From NCBI GenBank assembly GCA_038238185.1, contig JBBRXY010000022.1:1-42177 (forward strand): 42,177 nucleotides of DNA, in the 5' to 3' direction. Source of the DNA: DATAQC01 sp038238185 (GTDB lineage: Bacteria; Actinomycetota; Acidimicrobiia; Acidimicrobiales; AC-14). This document shows positions 1 to 10,328 of this stretch, in pieces; positions within the stretch are counted from its first letter, which is position 1; each line of letters begins with the position of its first letter. The notes below the pieces were generated by a model. That model did no database searches, was not told the DNA's origin, and worked only from the letters and a program-made list of their open reading frames with translations. The translations under genes and the position numbers were made by a program.

Positions 1-456
1 AGCGGTTCGGTGTCGTCGACGGCGGTGCGGCGGCTGGTCGCGGCCGGCGATATCAAAGGCGCCAACGCCCTCCACGGTCGGCCCTACGAAGTGCGGGGCA
101 CCGTCGTTGACGGTGACCACCGTGGACGGGAACTGGGGTACCCGACGGCCAACGTGGCCGTGCCCGCAGAGATCTTGCTTCCCGGCGACGGCATCTATGC
201 CGGCTGGTACGTCGACGGCGACGGCTGCGAGCGGGCTACCGCCATGTCCGTCGGGCGACGGCTCACGTTCCACGATGCCAGCGAGTCACCGGTCCTGGAG
301 GCCCACCTGTTGGATTTCGACGGCGACCTCTACGGCCAGGCGGCCCGGGTTCGCTTTGTCAGACGGCTCCGGGGCGAGGAGCGGTTCGACTCGGCCGACG
401 ACCTCGTGTCCCAGATGGCCCTCGACGTGGAGGCCACCCGCCGCTCCCTGGCCTGA
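1..456 (+). CDS. ribF: Bifunctional riboflavin kinase/FAD synthetase, C-terminal part
   Basis: The frame is open from base 1 and ends at TGA 454-456, so the gene starts upstream of the window. The visible 151 residues are the riboflavin kinase domain. It begins with the SSTAVRRLVAAGD helix that precedes the kinase and continues with GRPYEVRGTVVDGD and the RGRELGYPTANV motif, the family nucleotide/flavin-binding signature. The enzyme phosphorylates riboflavin to FMN; the missing N-terminal domain adenylates FMN to FAD. It is cytoplasmic. A GTG at base 10 lies inside the domain and is not a credible start. The C-terminus looks complete. Identification from the motifs is confident; whether the adenylyltransferase domain is intact cannot be seen here. 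Confidence 0.93.
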   Translation, partial: SGSVSSTAVRRLVAAGDIKGANALHGRPYEVRGTVVDGDHRGRELGYPTANVAVPAEILLPGDGIYAGWYVDGDGCERATAMSVGRRLTFHDASESPVLEAHLLDFDGDLYGQAARVRFVRRLRGEERFDSADDLVSQMALDVEATRRSLA

Positions 457-505
457 GCCACCACCCCGTCCGGTCAGGTACGCCTTGGTTCTGGCATCCT
501 TGGCC

Positions 506-913
506 ATGGCCGGCCTGGCGGGACTCCATCACGCGGCGCTGTCGGTGAGCGACCTCGACGCCAGCATCCGGTGGTACACCGAGGTGCTCGGCTTCGAGCC
601 CACGTTCCGCCAGGAACTGGACAACCGGCGGGTCGTCGTCATGCGGTTGGCGGGGACCCGGCAGACGCTCGGACTGGTCCAGCACCTGGGCACCGGCGAA
701 TCCTTCGGACCGGAGAACCTGGGTCTCGACCACCTGGCGTTCAGCGTCACCTCCGGCGAGGAGCTCGAGTCGTGGGCGCACCGGCTGGACGACCACGGCG
801 TGACCAACTCCGGCCCGACCGGGACCCCGTTCGGCGGGATGTTGCATTTCGCCGACCGCGACGGCATCGCCCTGGCCCTGTTCTGGGAACGCGACGTGAC
901 GGGTGGCTCCTGA
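506..913 (+). CDS. VOC/glyoxalase-family protein
   Basis: This 135-residue protein reads as a single vicinal-oxygen-chelate unit with two beta-alpha-beta-beta-beta modules. It starts LHHAALSVSDLDASIRWYTE, the typical N-terminal module with the metal-ligand His in LHH, and has a second module around LGLDHLAFSV ending in a metal-ligand Glu-like tail (ALALFWERD). Family members include glyoxalases, dioxygenases and resistance proteins; substrate cannot be inferred. ATG 506 is chosen because the conserved fold begins within six residues of it. The frame is open far upstream, but that stretch is antisense-like sequence over ribF. It lies 49 bp after ribF on the same strand and may be co-transcribed. 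Confidence 0.85.
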   Translation: MAGLAGLHHAALSVSDLDASIRWYTEVLGFEPTFRQELDNRRVVVMRLAGTRQTLGLVQHLGTGESFGPENLGLDHLAFSVTSGEELESWAHRLDDHGVTNSGPTGTPFGGMLHFADRDGIALALFWERDVTGGS

Positions 914-993
914 CCCACCTCAGCGGTACGCAACCGAAATAGCGTGCCCGGTGTCCCGTCCCCACGGCCCGGGCGGGGGATACTGGCTACCGC

Positions 994-1737
994 ATGGGGC
1001 TCTACCGCGACGAGGGAGTGGTACTGCGCACCATGCGTCTGGGCGAGGCCGATCGTATTGTCACCCTCCTCACCAAGGGCCGGGGAAAAGTCCGGGCGGT
1101 GGCCAAGGGCGTGCGCAAGACCAAGAGCCGGTTCGGTGGGCGGGTGGAGCCGTTGGGCCATGTGGCCCTGCTGATGTACGAGGGTCGCGAACTCGACATC
1201 GTCACCCAGGTCGAGTCGCTTGAGAGTTTCAGGACGGTACGCGAAGACCTCGACCGCCTGGCCAAGGCCAATGCCCTGCTCGAGGTCGCCGACCAGGTGG
1301 CCCAGGAACGCCATGCCAACGTCGGCCTCTACCGGATGCTGCTGGGAGCGCTGCGGGCCCTCGCCGTCCACAACTCGCCCCTGTTGGTGCCGGCGTTCTT
1401 CTTGAAGGTGCTCGCCGGCGAGGGCGCCCAGCCCGTCCTCGACGGCTGCGCCGGCTGCGGCCAGCCCCCGACCCAGGCGCCAGTGGCCGACGGGGTCGGC
1501 TTCGACCTGGCCGTGGGTGGAGTGCTCTGCAGTGCGTGCGCCCAACGCACATCGGCACCGTTGGTCTCGCCCGAGGCGATCGACCTGATCCGCCGGGTGC
1601 TCACGGGCGACCTGGCCCGGGCCCTCAATCACGGTGACGGCGCCGCCACCATGGAGGTCGATCGTCTGGTCACCCGGTCGATCGAACACCATCTGGAGCG
1701 CCGTCTCCGATCGGTGACGGTGCTGAACCGCTGGTGA
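994..1737 (+). CDS. recO: DNA repair protein RecO
   Basis: RecO, 247 residues, mediates RecA loading on SSB-coated single strands in the RecFOR recombination-repair pathway. The N-terminal OB fold is recognisable (YRDEGVVLRTMRLGEADRIV, then LLTKGRGKVRAVAKGVRKTKS). A C-terminal zinc site is formed by CAGC (C152, C155) and CSAC (C179, C182). Length fits the family. ATG 994 begins at the conserved GLYRDEG start; there is no strong ribosome-binding site close to it. It lies 12 bp before the PAP2 gene, so the two probably form a transcription unit. RecO near glyS and dnaG is a familiar actinobacterial neighbourhood, known for example from mycobacteria. Confidence 0.95.
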   Translation: MGLYRDEGVVLRTMRLGEADRIVTLLTKGRGKVRAVAKGVRKTKSRFGGRVEPLGHVALLMYEGRELDIVTQVESLESFRTVREDLDRLAKANALLEVADQVAQERHANVGLYRMLLGALRALAVHNSPLLVPAFFLKVLAGEGAQPVLDGCAGCGQPPTQAPVADGVGFDLAVGGVLCSACAQRTSAPLVSPEAIDLIRRVLTGDLARALNHGDGAATMEVDRLVTRSIEHHLERRLRSVTVLNRW

Positions 1738-1749
1738 GAGTCCGCCGCT

Positions 1750-2583
1750 GTGACTGACGTCACGTCTGTGAAACCGGCTCCGTCGGGCTGGCGCCGGTTC
1801 CTCGTCGGCCCCCGGCCCGGATGGCAGGAGGTGATCGTCCTGTTCATCTGCTACCAGACCTTCGAGCGCCTCCGGGGCATCATCCCCGAGCCGACAGTGT
1901 CGCCGTACCACCATGCCCTCCAGGTTGTGCGCCTCGAACAGGCCGTGGGCCTGTTCCGGGAGGCGGCGATCCAGCAGTGGTTCCTCTCCTGGCATCTCGT
2001 GATCCAGTTCTTCGACGTCTACTACGGAACCGTCCACTTCGTGATCCCGGTCGTGGCCCTGGTCATCCTCTGGAAGCGCAACCGCAGCCGCTACACCTTC
2101 ATGCGCAACGGCGCCGGCTTCATGCTCGTGCTGGCGTTCGCCGGCTTCTTCCTGTGGCCGCTAGCGCCGCCCCGGTTGTTACCTCCCTCGTACCACTTCG
2201 TCGACACTCCGGCCACGATCGGCGGGATGGGCCCTCTCGATCGGGGAAACCTGAAGGACGACAACGAGGTGGCCGCCATGCCGAGCCTCCACATCGGATG
2301 GTCGACGTGGTGCGCGGTGGCGCTGTTGGCGGTGCTGCGCCGACGGTGGACCAAGGCCCTGATCGTCGCCTACCCCTTCCTCACCCTCTTCACGGTGATG
2401 GTAACGGCGAACCACTACTGGCTCGACGGGGTGGGCGGTCTCGTGGTGTTGGCCGGGGGTATGGGGCTTGAGACGCTGCGGGCGCGCGCCGTCGCTGGTC
2501 GCGCGCCGCGGTCACCCGACGCGGCGGATGTCGAAGCGGAACACCTGGGGGTCGCGGGCATCGACAGTGGCCAGCACCCATGA
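1750..2583 (+). CDS. PAP2-superfamily membrane phosphatase/transferase
   Basis: This 277-residue integral membrane protein has about five to six hydrophobic segments, at residues 25-40, 85-115, 120-140, 180-200 and 205-245. The PAP2 catalytic signature is visible as MPSLHIGW (His181) and TANHYWLDGVGG (His222, Asp226), spaced as in the inositol phosphorylceramide synthase-like (PAP2_3) branch. The family hydrolyses or transfers phosphate groups of lipid phosphates at the membrane; the exact substrate is unknown. Translation probably starts at GTG 1750, 12 bp after recO. Its last 24 codons overlap the 3' end of the convergent metallophosphatase gene by 72 bp. That hydrophilic tail is dispensable-looking. 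Confidence 0.82.
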   Translation: MTDVTSVKPAPSGWRRFLVGPRPGWQEVIVLFICYQTFERLRGIIPEPTVSPYHHALQVVRLEQAVGLFREAAIQQWFLSWHLVIQFFDVYYGTVHFVIPVVALVILWKRNRSRYTFMRNGAGFMLVLAFAGFFLWPLAPPRLLPPSYHFVDTPATIGGMGPLDRGNLKDDNEVAAMPSLHIGWSTWCAVALLAVLRRRWTKALIVAYPFLTLFTVMVTANHYWLDGVGGLVVLAGGMGLETLRARAVAGRAPRSPDAADVEAEHLGVAGIDSGQHP

Positions 2584-3483
2584 CAGCTCGGGAGTGCCGA
2601 ACGTCTCGAGCCTGACCAGGTTCGGTACGGGTGCACCGGACTTGTCGAGCAGGGGGTGGTCGAGGCGGTAGCGGTGCTCGTCACCGTGGACCAGCGCGAC
2701 GGGCCGGCCGAAGCGGACGGTCTCGTCACGAAGGGCGTCCACGAACGGGTCGAGGCCGTCGACTCCGTTGTTCACCCGGTCGGCACGGCTGACCAACTCG
2801 AAGGAGGGATCGGCCTGGATGATCACCATCACCCCGGCCGCTCGTGAACGGCCGGCCAGGTCGAACGAGTCGTGCAACCAGGCCCGCCCGGCGGCGTCGC
2901 GGGCGGCCGACTCGGCGGCGTCGGCCTGGTGGTCGTTGCTCCCGACCACGTGCACCCCCACGAACACCACCCCGCCCATTTGCCACCGGGTGTTCTCCGG
3001 GTAGTCCGGACTCTGGTGCTCGAGGGCCATGGTGCGCTGCCCGAAGCTGTCCGGCCCGGCGAACATGACCTGGCGAAGATGGTCGAGACGCTCGTCGCTG
3101 ATGTCGCGACCCCCGCCGCGACAGTCGGTCCACTCGTTGTCACCGACGACGTAGACGGCGGGTGCGTCGAGTTGGTCAAACCGGTCGACGGCCTGGGTGT
3201 ACACGCGGTCCTCGCACGGCCCACCCCCTTTGAAGTCGCCGTCGAACACGGAGAAGTCGAGGTTCGCGGCATTCATGGAGTCGATGGTTGCCGGCAACCC
3301 GGCGGCGTCGGCGGCGGTGTAGGGGATGTCGCCCCAGAGGCCGACCCGGAGCCTGAGGGCGGCGACCGTCGAAGGGGGAGCGGTGGCTGGCGACGTGCCG
3401 GTGCGGTGACGGACGACAACCAATGCCAGCGCGGCAGCCACCACGGCCACGACGCCGACACCGATCAACACCCGGGTTCGCAT
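2512..3483 (-). CDS. Exported/membrane-anchored calcineurin-like metallophosphatase
   Basis: A 323-residue protein with an N-terminal signal or anchor (MRTRVLIGVGVVAVVAAALAL, residues 1-25) followed by a metallophosphoesterase core. The dinuclear-metal motifs appear in order: GLWGDIPY, VFDGDFKGGG, VVGDNEWTDC (the GDN[H/E] motif) and ALVHGDEH near the C-terminus in place of the usual GHxH. The catalytic domain should be outside the membrane. Substrate is unknown. It is transcribed toward the PAP2 gene and their 3' ends overlap by 72 bp. The start codon lies 64 bp from the divergent glyS start, so the 3484-3547 gap must hold two back-to-back promoters. No strong -10 is obvious there. Confidence 0.78.
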   Translation of the reverse strand: MRTRVLIGVGVVAVVAAALALVVVRHRTGTSPATAPPSTVAALRLRVGLWGDIPYTAADAAGLPATIDSMNAANLDFSVFDGDFKGGGPCEDRVYTQAVDRFDQLDAPAVYVVGDNEWTDCRGGGRDISDERLDHLRQVMFAGPDSFGQRTMALEHQSPDYPENTRWQMGGVVFVGVHVVGSNDHQADAAESAARDAAGRAWLHDSFDLAGRSRAAGVMVIIQADPSFELVSRADRVNNGVDGLDPFVDALRDETVRFGRPVALVHGDEHRYRLDHPLLDKSGAPVPNLVRLETFGTPELSWVLATVDARDPQVFRFDIRRVG

Positions 3484-3547
3484 CGCCGCAGCCTCGCGCT
3501 GTGTCGACCGGGAGATGGGTCACGGAGCTGCAACTACGCTCCGAACC

Positions 3548-4867
3548 ATGGCCGACCGAACCGAACAGGTGGTGAACCTGTGCAAGCGTCGCGGGTTCGT
3601 CTTCCCCTCCAGCGAGATCTACGGCGGCTTCCGCTCGACCTGGGACTACGGGCCCCTCGGGGTGCTGCTGAAGCGCAACGTGATGGAGGCGTGGTGGCGG
3701 GCAATGGTGCAGGAGCGCGACGACATCGTTGGTCTCGATGCCGCCGTCCTCATGGCCCCGAAGGTGTGGGAGGCCTCGGGCCACCTGGCCACCTTCTCGG
3801 ACCCACTGGTCGACTGCCGTAACTGCAAGGAGCGCTGGCGGGCCGACCAGCTTCCCGAACCCGACGGCGACGCCGGCCCGGCGTGCCCGAACTGCGGATC
3901 GCACGACCTCACCGAGGCCCGCCCGTTCCACCTCATGTTCAAGACGCACGTCGGTCCGGTCGAGGACGACGGCGCCGTGGCCTACCTCCGCCCGGAGACG
4001 GCCCAGGGCATCTTCGTGAACTTCGCCAACGTGCTCCAGACCAGCCGCAAGAAGCCGCCGTTCGGCATCGCCCAGCAGGGGAAGTCGTTCCGCAACGAGA
4101 TCACCCCGGGAAACTTCATCTTTCGCACCCGCGAGTTCGAGCAGATGGAGATGGAGTTCTTCGTGCCGCCCGACCAGGGCACGAAGTGGTTCGAGTACTG
4201 GTGCGCCGAGCGGCTGCGCTGGTACACCGATCTGGGAATCCCCTCCGACCAGCTGAGACTCCGCCCCCACGACACCGAGGAGCTGTCTCACTACTCGACA
4301 GGTACAGCCGACGTGGAGTTCGCCTATCCCTGGGGCTGGGGCGAGCTGGAGGGCATCGCCAACCGCACCGACTACGACCTCACCCAGCACGCCAAGTTCT
4401 CCGGCGAGAAGCTGGAGTACTTCGACCAGGCGTCGGGTGAGCGCTACGTGCCCCACGTGATCGAGCCGGCCGCCGGCGTGGGCCGGTCGATGATGGCGTT
4501 TCTCCTGGCTGCCTACGACGAGGACGACGCCGGCGGCGAGGTGCGCACCGTTCTGCGCCTGCACCGCCGGCTGGCTCCCATCAAGGTGGCGGTGCTCCCG
4601 CTGTCGAAGAAGGACACGCTCGTTCCCACCGCCCGCGAGGTCCTGAAGCTCCTGCAACCGCGGTTCATGACCGACTACGACGAGACCCAGTCGATCGGCA
4701 AGCGGTATCGCCGCCAGGACGAGGCGGGCACGCCGTTCTGCGTCACCGTCGACTTCGAGAGCCTCGACGATGCGGCGGCCACCGTGCGCGACCGCGACAC
4801 CCTGGAACAGGAGCGCGTGCCCATCGCCGAGCTCGTGGCTCACCTTCGCGGCCGCCTGGAGGAATGA
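3548..4867 (+). CDS. glyS: Glycine--tRNA ligase (single-chain, dimeric type)
   Basis: A 439-residue class II aminoacyl-tRNA synthetase of the alpha2 type, which charges tRNA-Gly. The start region NLCKRRGFVFPSSEIYGG and WDYGPLGVLLKRN are diagnostic. An inserted zinc knuckle follows (CRNC and CPNC, residues about 94-118). Class II motif 2 is FRNEITPG (near residue 181) with REFEQMEMEFF, and motif 3 is AAGVGRSMMAFL. The anticodon-binding domain begins at LAPIKVAVLPL. ATG 3548 is preferred over in-frame ATG 3515 because homologous sequence starts at ADRTEQVVNLCKRR. A perfect 20-bp hairpin just after the stop probably ends transcription. Confidence 0.96.
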   Translation: MADRTEQVVNLCKRRGFVFPSSEIYGGFRSTWDYGPLGVLLKRNVMEAWWRAMVQERDDIVGLDAAVLMAPKVWEASGHLATFSDPLVDCRNCKERWRADQLPEPDGDAGPACPNCGSHDLTEARPFHLMFKTHVGPVEDDGAVAYLRPETAQGIFVNFANVLQTSRKKPPFGIAQQGKSFRNEITPGNFIFRTREFEQMEMEFFVPPDQGTKWFEYWCAERLRWYTDLGIPSDQLRLRPHDTEELSHYSTGTADVEFAYPWGWGELEGIANRTDYDLTQHAKFSGEKLEYFDQASGERYVPHVIEPAAGVGRSMMAFLLAAYDEDDAGGEVRTVLRLHRRLAPIKVAVLPLSKKDTLVPTAREVLKLLQPRFMTDYDETQSIGKRYRRQDEAGTPFCVTVDFESLDDAAATVRDRDTLEQERVPIAELVAHLRGRLEE

Positions 4868-4877
4868 CCCCCGCGTT

Positions 4878-4921
4878 CTGGGCAGGTTCAGGGTGGCCAG
4901 AGCCACCCTGAACCTGCCCAG
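4878..4921 (+). terminator. Perfect 20-bp hairpin after glyS
   Basis: Bases 4878-4897 (starting CTGGGCAGGTTC) are the exact reverse complement of 4902-4921, with a 4-nt loop CAGA. It begins 10 bp after the glyS stop. No T-run follows, so it is either a U-less actinobacterial-type terminator or a mobile palindromic repeat that acts as one. Confidence 0.7.
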
Positions 4922-4984
4922 TTCGGTCGCGCGCCCCGCCGTCGCGAGGGAATCGACGGCGGGTAGCTTGCCGTTGGAGAATCG

Positions 4985-6364
4985 TTGACCAGCCCCCACC
5001 ACGCCCGCCCCTCCCGACGCCGTCTGTCCGTGATCGCCGGGCTGCTCGCCGTCGTTGTGCTGGGTGCCGGACTGGTGATCGTGGCCGTCCGCCGGTCGCG
5101 AGGGTCCTCGCCTGCACCCCGCCAAGCCGGCCCGGCCGGAACCGAGGTCCCGTCGTCCTCCGCCCCCTCCACCACGGCGGCAAAGACAGACCCAGCCGAG
5201 CCGGAGTACATCACCACGATCAAGCAGCAGGTGGCCGACCTGCGGGGGCTCGCCTGGAAGTCGCCCCTCAAGGTGGAGGTCGTGTCGCGCAACGAGCTGT
5301 CCCGGCGGGCCCAGGCCGCCAACGAACGGGACCGCCACGTCGATCGGATGGCCGGCGACGCCGACAGCCTGCGCATCCTGCATCTGATCCCGGCCGACCT
5401 CGACTACACCAAGACAATCGATGATCTGCTCTCGGGGGTGATCCTCGGGTACTACGACCCTTTGACCAAGGAGCTGTTGGTCGGCGATTCCGGTGGTGGC
5501 GGCGAGGTCGACGGGTCCTCCAAGGTGGCGCTGGCTCACGAGCTCGACCACGCCCTCACTGACCAGTGGTTCGATTTCGGGTCCGGTACCCAGGCGCTCG
5601 ACGATGCCGACCGGGAGGAAGAGGCGAGTGCCTTCAGTGCCCTCATCGAAGGCGACGCCAAGTTCCTGGAGGCCCGCTTCGCCGACCGGTACCTGAGCGA
5701 AGAGGAGCAGCTGAGCTACGCGTTGGGAGGACTGGGATCAGCCGACACCGACACGGTCACCAAGGTCATGAACACTCCCGCGTTCATTCTTCACTCCCTG
5801 TACTTCCCCTACAGCGCGGGCCTGGCGTTCGTGAAGACCCAGGCCGGTGACGGACCCGACGTCAACGCCGGGATCAACGCGGCCTACCGCCGTCCGCCTA
5901 CGTCGACCGAGCAGATCCTCCATCCCGAGACTTACGCCGCCGGTCAGAACTCCAATCCGCCCGCCCTTCCTGACGTGGCGGCCACCAGCGGGTGTGAGGC
6001 CCGGCGCCGCAACGTGCTCGGCGAGTTCGCCATGGGCGAGCTTCTGGGCACCGAGCTCGACGACTCGAAGGCCAAGGAGGCCGCGGCCGGTTGGAACGGG
6101 GACGTCTTCGAGACCGTGCGCTGTGGGACGAGCCTGGGCCTGGTCGAGCGCTGGCAGGCCGACACCGATGCCGACGCCGCCCGGCTGGCCGGGGCTCTGG
6201 TCGATTGGGCCCCGGGCTGGGCCGACTCCGGCCCGGCGGTCGAAGGGCGCTTCTCGGGCCCGGCCGGCACCGGCCGCATCGTCCGGTCCGGCTCGGTGGT
6301 CACCTTGGTGCTCGGCGCCGACCCTCCGACTGCTGACCGCCTGGCCTCCGCCGCCACCGGCTGA
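4985..6364 (+). CDS. Membrane-anchored putative zinc metallopeptidase (HExxH)
   Basis: A 459-residue protein of no family I can name. After a basic N-terminus comes one transmembrane segment (LSVIAGLLAVVVLGAGLVIVAV, about residues 14-36), then a Ser/Pro/Thr-rich linker to about residue 65, then a large soluble domain. This contains LAHELDHALTDQW, an HExxH zinc-metalloprotease motif (H185-E186-H189), followed by an acidic helix EEEASAFSALIEGDA that may supply the third ligand. The domain would lie outside the membrane. The start is TTG 4985: GGAG at 4976-4979 sits 5 nt upstream, and no ATG or GTG precedes the anchor. Protease activity is inference from the motif; the substrate is unknown. Confidence 0.72.
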   Translation: MTSPHHARPSRRRLSVIAGLLAVVVLGAGLVIVAVRRSRGSSPAPRQAGPAGTEVPSSSAPSTTAAKTDPAEPEYITTIKQQVADLRGLAWKSPLKVEVVSRNELSRRAQAANERDRHVDRMAGDADSLRILHLIPADLDYTKTIDDLLSGVILGYYDPLTKELLVGDSGGGGEVDGSSKVALAHELDHALTDQWFDFGSGTQALDDADREEEASAFSALIEGDAKFLEARFADRYLSEEEQLSYALGGLGSADTDTVTKVMNTPAFILHSLYFPYSAGLAFVKTQAGDGPDVNAGINAAYRRPPTSTEQILHPETYAAGQNSNPPALPDVAATSGCEARRRNVLGEFAMGELLGTELDDSKAKEAAAGWNGDVFETVRCGTSLGLVERWQADTDADAARLAGALVDWAPGWADSGPAVEGRFSGPAGTGRIVRSGSVVTLVLGADPPTADRLASAATG

Positions 6365-6374
6365 CACTGCCACC

Positions 6375-6395
6375 ACTGCCTCAGGCCGGCGGGCC
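6375..6395 (+). repeat. Copy of dispersed GC-rich repeat
   Basis: ACTGCCTCAGGCCGGC followed by GGGCC lies 11 bp after the metallopeptidase stop. The same 16-nt core occurs in the dnaG tandem repeat (16079-16094), and CTCAGGCCGGCGGGCC recurs at 38246-38261. A short hairpin (CGCCCC 6443-6448 with GGGGCG 6455-6460) lies further downstream. The 149-bp gap otherwise holds only the leader of ppdK. Confidence 0.6.
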
Positions 6396-6513
6396 CCACG
6401 GCGTTGTCGGGCGCGAATCGTGCCGGACGCCAGCGCGTCTTGCGCCCCGGAACAGGGGCGGCGGGCTCCCGGTAGTCTCGTCGGTTCAGAGCCCCGGCCC
6501 AGGAGAACCTCGC

Positions 6514-9165
<2,652 letters not shown>

Positions 9166-9229
9166 CCGCCGGCGCGTCAACGCTCACGAACGGTCCCAAC
9201 AGCACTCAGCCTGGCGTCTCTCGCTTCTC

Positions 9230-9235
9230 TATACT
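9230..9235 (+). promoter_or_regulatory. Possible -10 element (TATACT) before the cupredoxin lipoprotein
   Basis: TATACT stands out in a GC-rich 127-bp gap between ppdK and the lipoprotein gene, 58 bp before its start codon. No convincing -35 hexamer is seen 16-18 bp upstream. The call rests on this one hexamer. Confidence 0.35.
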
Positions 9236-9292
9236 CATCATCCGGGGGGGGCGACCAGCCTGGCCGATCCCGTGACCTGACAGGAGTCGCTC

Positions 9293-10240
9293 ATGCGAAT
9301 GTTCACCGAACGCGGCCGTCGACGGGCGCCGGTGCTGATGATGGTTGTCGTCGGACTCGCGCTGAGCGCGTGCGGGAGCTCCAGCAAGACGTCGTCCACG
9401 GCGACGACCGCCGCCGCCTCCAAGGCCCCCGAGGTGGCCATCACCGCCACCGACTTCTCCTACGACCTTCCCGCCAGCATCCCTGGTGGGGTGGTGAAGC
9501 TCAGCCTGACGAACAACGGCCAGCAGCCTCACGACTTCCAGCTGCTCACGGTCGACGGCACCCACACCAAGGAAGAGATCGTGGAGAACTTCGCCAGCGA
9601 GGGCGCCCCCATCCCCGCGTGGTTGCACGCCGCCGGGGGAGTGGGCGCCGTCGGCCCGGGCGCCCCGGCCGGCGTCGCCTACGTGAAGCTCGCCCCCGAC
9701 ATGGCGTACTGGTACGTCTGCACCGAGACCACCGACGACAACAAGCCCCACACCAGTCTGGGGATGATCGGGACCTTCACGTCCGGGGCCAGCTCCTCAG
9801 TCACCGATCTGCCGTCGACCAGCGCCACCGTCAAGGCCAAGGAGTATGGCTTTGACATCAAGGGAATCAAGGCCGGCGAGCAACTGGTCAAGTTCACGAA
9901 CGCCGGGCCCAACGAGCTCCATCACTTCGTGGCGTTCCCGATGCAGCCGGGCACGACGCTCGCCGATGTGAAGACCTTCTTGTCCTCCCAGGGGCCGCCT
10001 GCACCCTCCGACCCGTCGGCTCCGAGCACGTCGGCGCCGGCAACCACGGCTCCTGCGGGTCCGCCGCCGATCGATTTCCAGAAGGCGGTGAGCGTGGGGG
10101 CCCTCGACCCGGGCCTGAGCGAGGTCGCCGGGGCGCAGTTCGCGACCGGCTCCTATGCGTTCTTGTGCTTCCTCGAGGATCATGCGGGCGGACCCCCGCA
10201 CTTCGTGAAGGACATGATCACCGAGTACAAGGTCCCCTGA
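9293..10240 (+). CDS. Lipoprotein with two type-1 copper cupredoxin-like domains
   Basis: A 315-residue exported lipoprotein: basic n-region, hydrophobic core and lipobox LSAC with the lipidated Cys27. Two homologous cupredoxin-like domains follow, at about residues 45-165 and 175-315. Each keeps a full set of candidate type-1 copper ligands. Domain 1 has H80 in PHDFQ, C143 in YVC, H153 and M158 in HTSLGM. Domain 2 has H210 in LHHF, C292 in FLC, H303 (or H297) and M308. A Pro/Ser/Thr-rich insert (APSDPSAPSTSAPATTAPAG) splits domain 2. A role in extracytoplasmic copper binding or electron transfer is inferred; no redox partner is adjacent. The start ATG 9293 has AGGAG at 9282-9286. Confidence 0.8.
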   Translation: MRMFTERGRRRAPVLMMVVVGLALSACGSSSKTSSTATTAAASKAPEVAITATDFSYDLPASIPGGVVKLSLTNNGQQPHDFQLLTVDGTHTKEEIVENFASEGAPIPAWLHAAGGVGAVGPGAPAGVAYVKLAPDMAYWYVCTETTDDNKPHTSLGMIGTFTSGASSSVTDLPSTSATVKAKEYGFDIKGIKAGEQLVKFTNAGPNELHHFVAFPMQPGTTLADVKTFLSSQGPPAPSDPSAPSTSAPATTAPAGPPPIDFQKAVSVGALDPGLSEVAGAQFATGSYAFLCFLEDHAGGPPHFVKDMITEYKVP

Positions 10241-10271
10241 CCTCAGCACGCATGGTCCCCTGACCTCAGCA
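10231..10271 (+). repeat. Short direct duplication across the lipoprotein stop codon
   Basis: GGTCCCCTGACCTCAGCA occurs at 10231-10248 and again at 10254-10271, offset by 23 bp. The first copy contains the lipoprotein stop codon TGA. It looks like a local tandem duplication with no coding effect. Confidence 0.75.
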
Positions 10272-10328
10272 GTCGGAGCGGTGGGCGGCGGCCCGCCTGC
10301 CCCGGCCGCGCCCCTATCCTCTTGAGCG

